Assembly: GCF_900113955.1 (NCBI RefSeq)
Contig: NZ_FORH01000004.1
Span: 186,001 to 250,000 of the forward strand
Length of the DNA stretch: 64,000 bases
Reading direction: 5' to 3'
Source of the DNA: Celeribacter neptunius
GTDB lineage: Bacteria; Pseudomonadota; Alphaproteobacteria; Rhodobacterales; Rhodobacteraceae
This document shows positions 61,203-64,000 of this stretch, piece by piece. Positions within the stretch are counted from its first letter, which is position 1. Each line of letters opens with the position of its first letter. The position numbers and the translations under genes were made by a program. Below the pieces are notes generated by a model. The model searched no databases, was not told where the DNA came from, and saw only the letters and a program-made list of their open reading frames with translations.

Positions 61203-64000
61203 TGTTCGCATCAGCGGGAAAGCCCGGATTGTTCGGCGTGCCCTGCGGCACCAACTATCCCGATGCCATCGCACACGGGTTGTTGCGACGGCTCGACGGC
61301 ATGCCGCCGGAAGTACTGGCAAAGACGGAAATCTTTGTGAACACCTCGCGAATGAAGAAGGACATTCAGGTGGCCTTTGAGACGGGGAAGACACGTTTCC
61401 TGCCAAGAACCCGTCTGCTGACCGAGATCGGGCTTGATCCGGGATTCATGGACCTGCCGGTGCCGGTCAGCAGCTTGCGTCGGCGACTGGAACTGTCACA
61501 ACTGGTGCGGCATTTCCTCCGTCAGGAGCCGCAATTCGCCATTCGCTCTTCTGTATTCGATCTCTCCGACAGTCTTGCACAGCTTCTGTCCGAGATGCAG
61601 GACGAGGGCGTCACCCCGGAGGATATTCGCAATCTGAAGGTTCAGGATGCCTCGGGGCACTGGCAGAAATCGCTGCAATTCCTGTCGATCATTTTCGAAT
61701 TTTTCGGACCTGAAGTCGCCCGCACCCCGAGCCCGGAAGATCGCCTGCGCCAGATCGTGGATCGGTTGGAAGCGCAATGGGCAAAGAGCCCGCCGGATCA
61801 TCCGATCCTCGTCGCCGGCTCGACCGGCTCACGCGGTACGACAGCCCGTTTCATGTCGCTTGTCGCCCGGCTGCCCAACGGCGCCGTGATCCTGCCCGGC
61901 GTCGATTTCGACATGTCGGGATCGGTCTGGAACGCGATCCGCACCCCGGATCATGCCGCCTTTGAGCATCCGCAGGAACGCATGGCGCGTATCGGCGAGA
62001 GGCTCGGCATCTCGCCGAGAGAAATTGCGCCATGGGACGAGGTTCAGCCCCCGAATGCGATCCGAAACCGGCTGATCTCCCTGGCTTTGCGCCCAGCACC
62101 GGTGACGGATCAATGGATGCGCGAAGGTCCGGCCTTCAAGGATGTCGAGACAGCGACAGAGGCGCTGAGCCTCATCGAAGCTCCGGATATGCGGATCGAA
62201 TCCAATGCCGTGGCGCTGATCCTGCGTCACGCGGCCGAGACCGGCAAGAAAGCGGCTTTGATCACCCCCGATCGCGATTTGGCCCGCCGCGTGACGGCGC
62301 TTCTGGACCGTTGGGACATTGCTCCCGATGACAGTGCCGGCATCCCGCTCAACCAGACTCCGCCGGGGCGATTGCTCCGGCATCTGGTCGGCTTCATGGG
62401 GCAAAGCCTGTCCGCCGAAGACCTTCTGGTGCTGTTGAAACATCCGCTCTCGGCGCGAGGCTCCGAAGGCGATGAGGGCCGGGGGTATCACCTGTTGTGG
62501 ACCCGTGAGCTCGAGGTTCATCTGCGCCGCCACGGCCCGGCCTTTCCCGAGCGCGACGACCTGCTGCATTGGGCCATCAAATCGGGCGAGGACAAGGAGG
62601 ACAAAGACGCGCGCTATCACTGGGCCGGTTGGGTCGCGGATGTGAAAGAGGTTTTGACCGAGGCACAGGAGCGCCCGCTTGGCCAACATGTCGATCACCT
62701 TGTCGAGCTGGGCGCCATTCTGGTCAAGGGCCCGAAAGGCGAAGACGACAGCGAGCTCTGGGCGCAAAATGCCGGGCGAGAGGTGCTGCGGCTGATTCAC
62801 GATCTGCGACAAGAGGCGGAGCATGGTGGTACGCTCACCGTGCTGGAATTCGCCGATCTGTTTCGGGCCGTCTTGGGCCGCGGCATCGCGCGCGACCCGG
62901 AACCGAAACACCCGGAAATCATGATCTGGGGCACCTTGGAAGCCCGCGCACTCAATGCCGATCTGGTCATTCTCGGCGGGTTGAACGAAACGGTCTGGCC
63001 ACAATCCGTTGGTCAGGACCCCTGGTTCAGCCGCGATATGCGCAAGCAGGCCGGACTTTTGTCGCCGGAACAATCGACGGGGCTCGCGGCACATGATTTT
63101 CAACAGGCGATCGGCGCGCCCGACGTGGTGATAACCCGGGCCAAACGCGATGCCGAGGCGGAGACCGTGGCCTCGCGCTGGCTCATTCGTCTCACCAATC
63201 TCATGGCGGGCATGTCGGACGAGGGGCGTGCCGCACTCGCGGCCATGCGGGAGCGCGGTCAAAAGTGGATCGATCTGGCCGAAGAGATCGACAGACCCGA
63301 TTTTACCCTTCCTGCGGCCAGACGCCCGAGCCCGCGCCCGCCCGTCGAGGCGCGTCCGCGACAGCTTTCAGTGACCCGGATCGAGACCCTGATCCGCGAT
63401 CCTTATGATATCTACGCCAGCCGTATCCTGCGCCTGAGCAAACTCGATCCGTTGAGCCGCGACCCCGACGTGCGCGAACGTGGCACCGCGCTTCATGCGA
63501 TCATGGAAGCCTATCTGTCGCAGATTGCCGATGAGTCCCATGAGGCTGCGGTCGCACGGTTTCTCTCCGTGGCCGAAGATGTGCTCGAACGCGAAGTGGC
63601 CTGGCCTTCGGCAAGACGTGTCTGGCTCGGTCGCATCCGGCGCGTCGCCAGTCAGATCATTCAACGCGAGAGCGCCTTGCTGACCGAAGGCCAGCCTGCC
63701 GGGATCGAGGCCAAGGGCGCGATGCATATCCCCGAGGTGGATTTCTCGCTGACCTGCAAAGCGGATCGGATCGACCGGCTCGAGGACGGAACTTTCGCCA
63801 TTTATGACTATAAATCCGGCTCGCCGCCGAGCGAGAAACAAACCCGCTATTTCAACATTCAGCTGCATCTCGAGGCGGCGATGATGGAGGCCGGCGGCTT
63901 CGACGACGTGCCCAGGGGGCATGTGTCGAAAATTGCCTATCTCGGTCTCGGCACGAAACTCACCGACACCACGCTGCCGTTGGAGCCCGGAGAGGACGTG
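61202..64000 (+). CDS. addB: double-strand break repair protein AddB, 3' partial
   Basis: The frame stays open for 933 codons to the window edge, so the C-terminus is cut off. The start 'MFASAGKPGLFGVPCGTNYPDAI' overlaps murU. 'VEARPRQLSVTRIETLIRDPYDIYAS' and 'ERGTALHAIMEAYL' lead to 'TCKADRIDRLEDGTFAIYDYKSGSP', the D-(x)n-DYK nuclease motif of the PD-(D/E)XK domain. AddB pairs with AddA as the alphaproteobacterial RecBCD-like helicase-nuclease. addA should lie just outside the window. Confidence 0.93.
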   Translation, partial: MFASAGKPGLFGVPCGTNYPDAIAHGLLRRLDGMPPEVLAKTEIFVNTSRMKKDIQVAFETGKTRFLPRTRLLTEIGLDPGFMDLPVPVSSLRRRLELSQLVRHFLRQEPQFAIRSSVFDLSDSLAQLLSEMQDEGVTPEDIRNLKVQDASGHWQKSLQFLSIIFEFFGPEVARTPSPEDRLRQIVDRLEAQWAKSPPDHPILVAGSTGSRGTTARFMSLVARLPNGAVILPGVDFDMSGSVWNAIRTPDHAAFEHPQERMARIGERLGISPREIAPWDEVQPPNAIRNRLISLALRPAPVTDQWMREGPAFKDVETATEALSLIEAPDMRIESNAVALILRHAAETGKKAALITPDRDLARRVTALLDRWDIAPDDSAGIPLNQTPPGRLLRHLVGFMGQSLSAEDLLVLLKHPLSARGSEGDEGRGYHLLWTRELEVHLRRHGPAFPERDDLLHWAIKSGEDKEDKDARYHWAGWVADVKEVLTEAQERPLGQHVDHLVELGAILVKGPKGEDDSELWAQNAGREVLRLIHDLRQEAEHGGTLTVLEFADLFRAVLGRGIARDPEPKHPEIMIWGTLEARALNADLVILGGLNETVWPQSVGQDPWFSRDMRKQAGLLSPEQSTGLAAHDFQQAIGAPDVVITRAKRDAEAETVASRWLIRLTNLMAGMSDEGRAALAAMRERGQKWIDLAEEIDRPDFTLPAARRPSPRPPVEARPRQLSVTRIETLIRDPYDIYASRILRLSKLDPLSRDPDVRERGTALHAIMEAYLSQIADESHEAAVARFLSVAEDVLEREVAWPSARRVWLGRIRRVASQIIQRESALLTEGQPAGIEAKGAMHIPEVDFSLTCKADRIDRLEDGTFAIYDYKSGSPPSEKQTRYFNIQLHLEAAMMEAGGFDDVPRGHVSKIAYLGLGTKLTDTTLPLEPGEDV

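Noticed and set aside
61829-63262. 477-codon minus-strand open frame
   Set aside because: Antisense to addB, whose own frame is continuous and carries the nuclease motif.
1-64000. Insertion sequences, CRISPR arrays, rRNA genes
   Set aside because: No transposase-like protein, regularly spaced repeat or rRNA stretch was seen on either strand.

Overview
The window is a high-GC chromosomal segment from an alphaproteobacterium, most likely a marine Rhodobacteraceae (Roseobacter group). The signs are the divergent regA-senC / regB redox locus, the hemD-mic60-hemY arrangement, a spike base protein of the gene transfer agent (GTA) type, VPLPA-CTERM surface proteins and GcvA-like LysR regulators. 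I see no insertion sequence, CRISPR array, rRNA or integrase. The assignment rests on gene content and family knowledge, not on a database search.

Region 1 (1-33.4 kb) is a large exopolysaccharide/capsule locus. It holds a Wzz/GumC chain-length protein (5' end outside the window), a BY-kinase, two family 2 glycosyltransferases, a PssD/PssE pair, two hexapeptide acyltransferases, two sulfotransferases, the complete dTDP-L-rhamnose set (rfbC-rfbB-rfbD-rfbA, start/stop overlapped), a priming sugar-phosphate transferase, a polysaccharide pyruvyl transferase, a Wzx-type flippase, a Wzy-type polymerase, an FrhB-family iron-sulfur protein and GDP-mannose synthesis (phosphomannomutase and mannose-1-phosphate guanylyltransferase). 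Together they predict a rhamnose- and mannose-containing polymer decorated by sulfate, acyl and pyruvyl groups. Around them sit two VPLPA-CTERM proteins, a large clan GH-A-like hydrolase, an SGNH esterase and, directly downstream of the PssD-PssE-GT2 genes on the same strand, a two-gene unit (2925-5551) resembling the GTA head-spike genes ghsA/ghsB.

Region 2 (33.6-42.8 kb) is a catechol meta-cleavage operon on the minus strand: ferredoxin, catechol 2,3-dioxygenase, GlcG-like protein, 2-hydroxymuconic semialdehyde dehydrogenase, hydratase, acylating acetaldehyde dehydrogenase, aldolase, 4-oxalocrotonate decarboxylase, tautomerase and a membrane ABM protein. A GntR regulator lies at its far end and a redoxin gene diverges from its promoter. 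Only the dehydrogenase (4-oxalocrotonate) branch is present, and no catechol-producing oxygenase is in the window.

Region 3 (42.9-51.3 kb) is mostly housekeeping: tRNA-Thr(CGT), hemY, mic60, hemD, gpsA, yciI, an EVE-domain gene, a DUF2853 gene, ahcY and an HD hydrolase. A candidate terminated small RNA lies at 48.36-48.49 kb.

Region 4 (51.3-54.9 kb) has three related LysR genes in tandem. Each has a small minus-strand reading frame upstream (51, 82 and 50 codons) and a 17-bp TGT-N11-ACA element immediately before its start codon.

Region 5 (54.9-64 kb) holds regA, senC, regB, a PAS-domain protein, the amgK-murU muramic acid recycling pair and the start of addB, which runs off the window.
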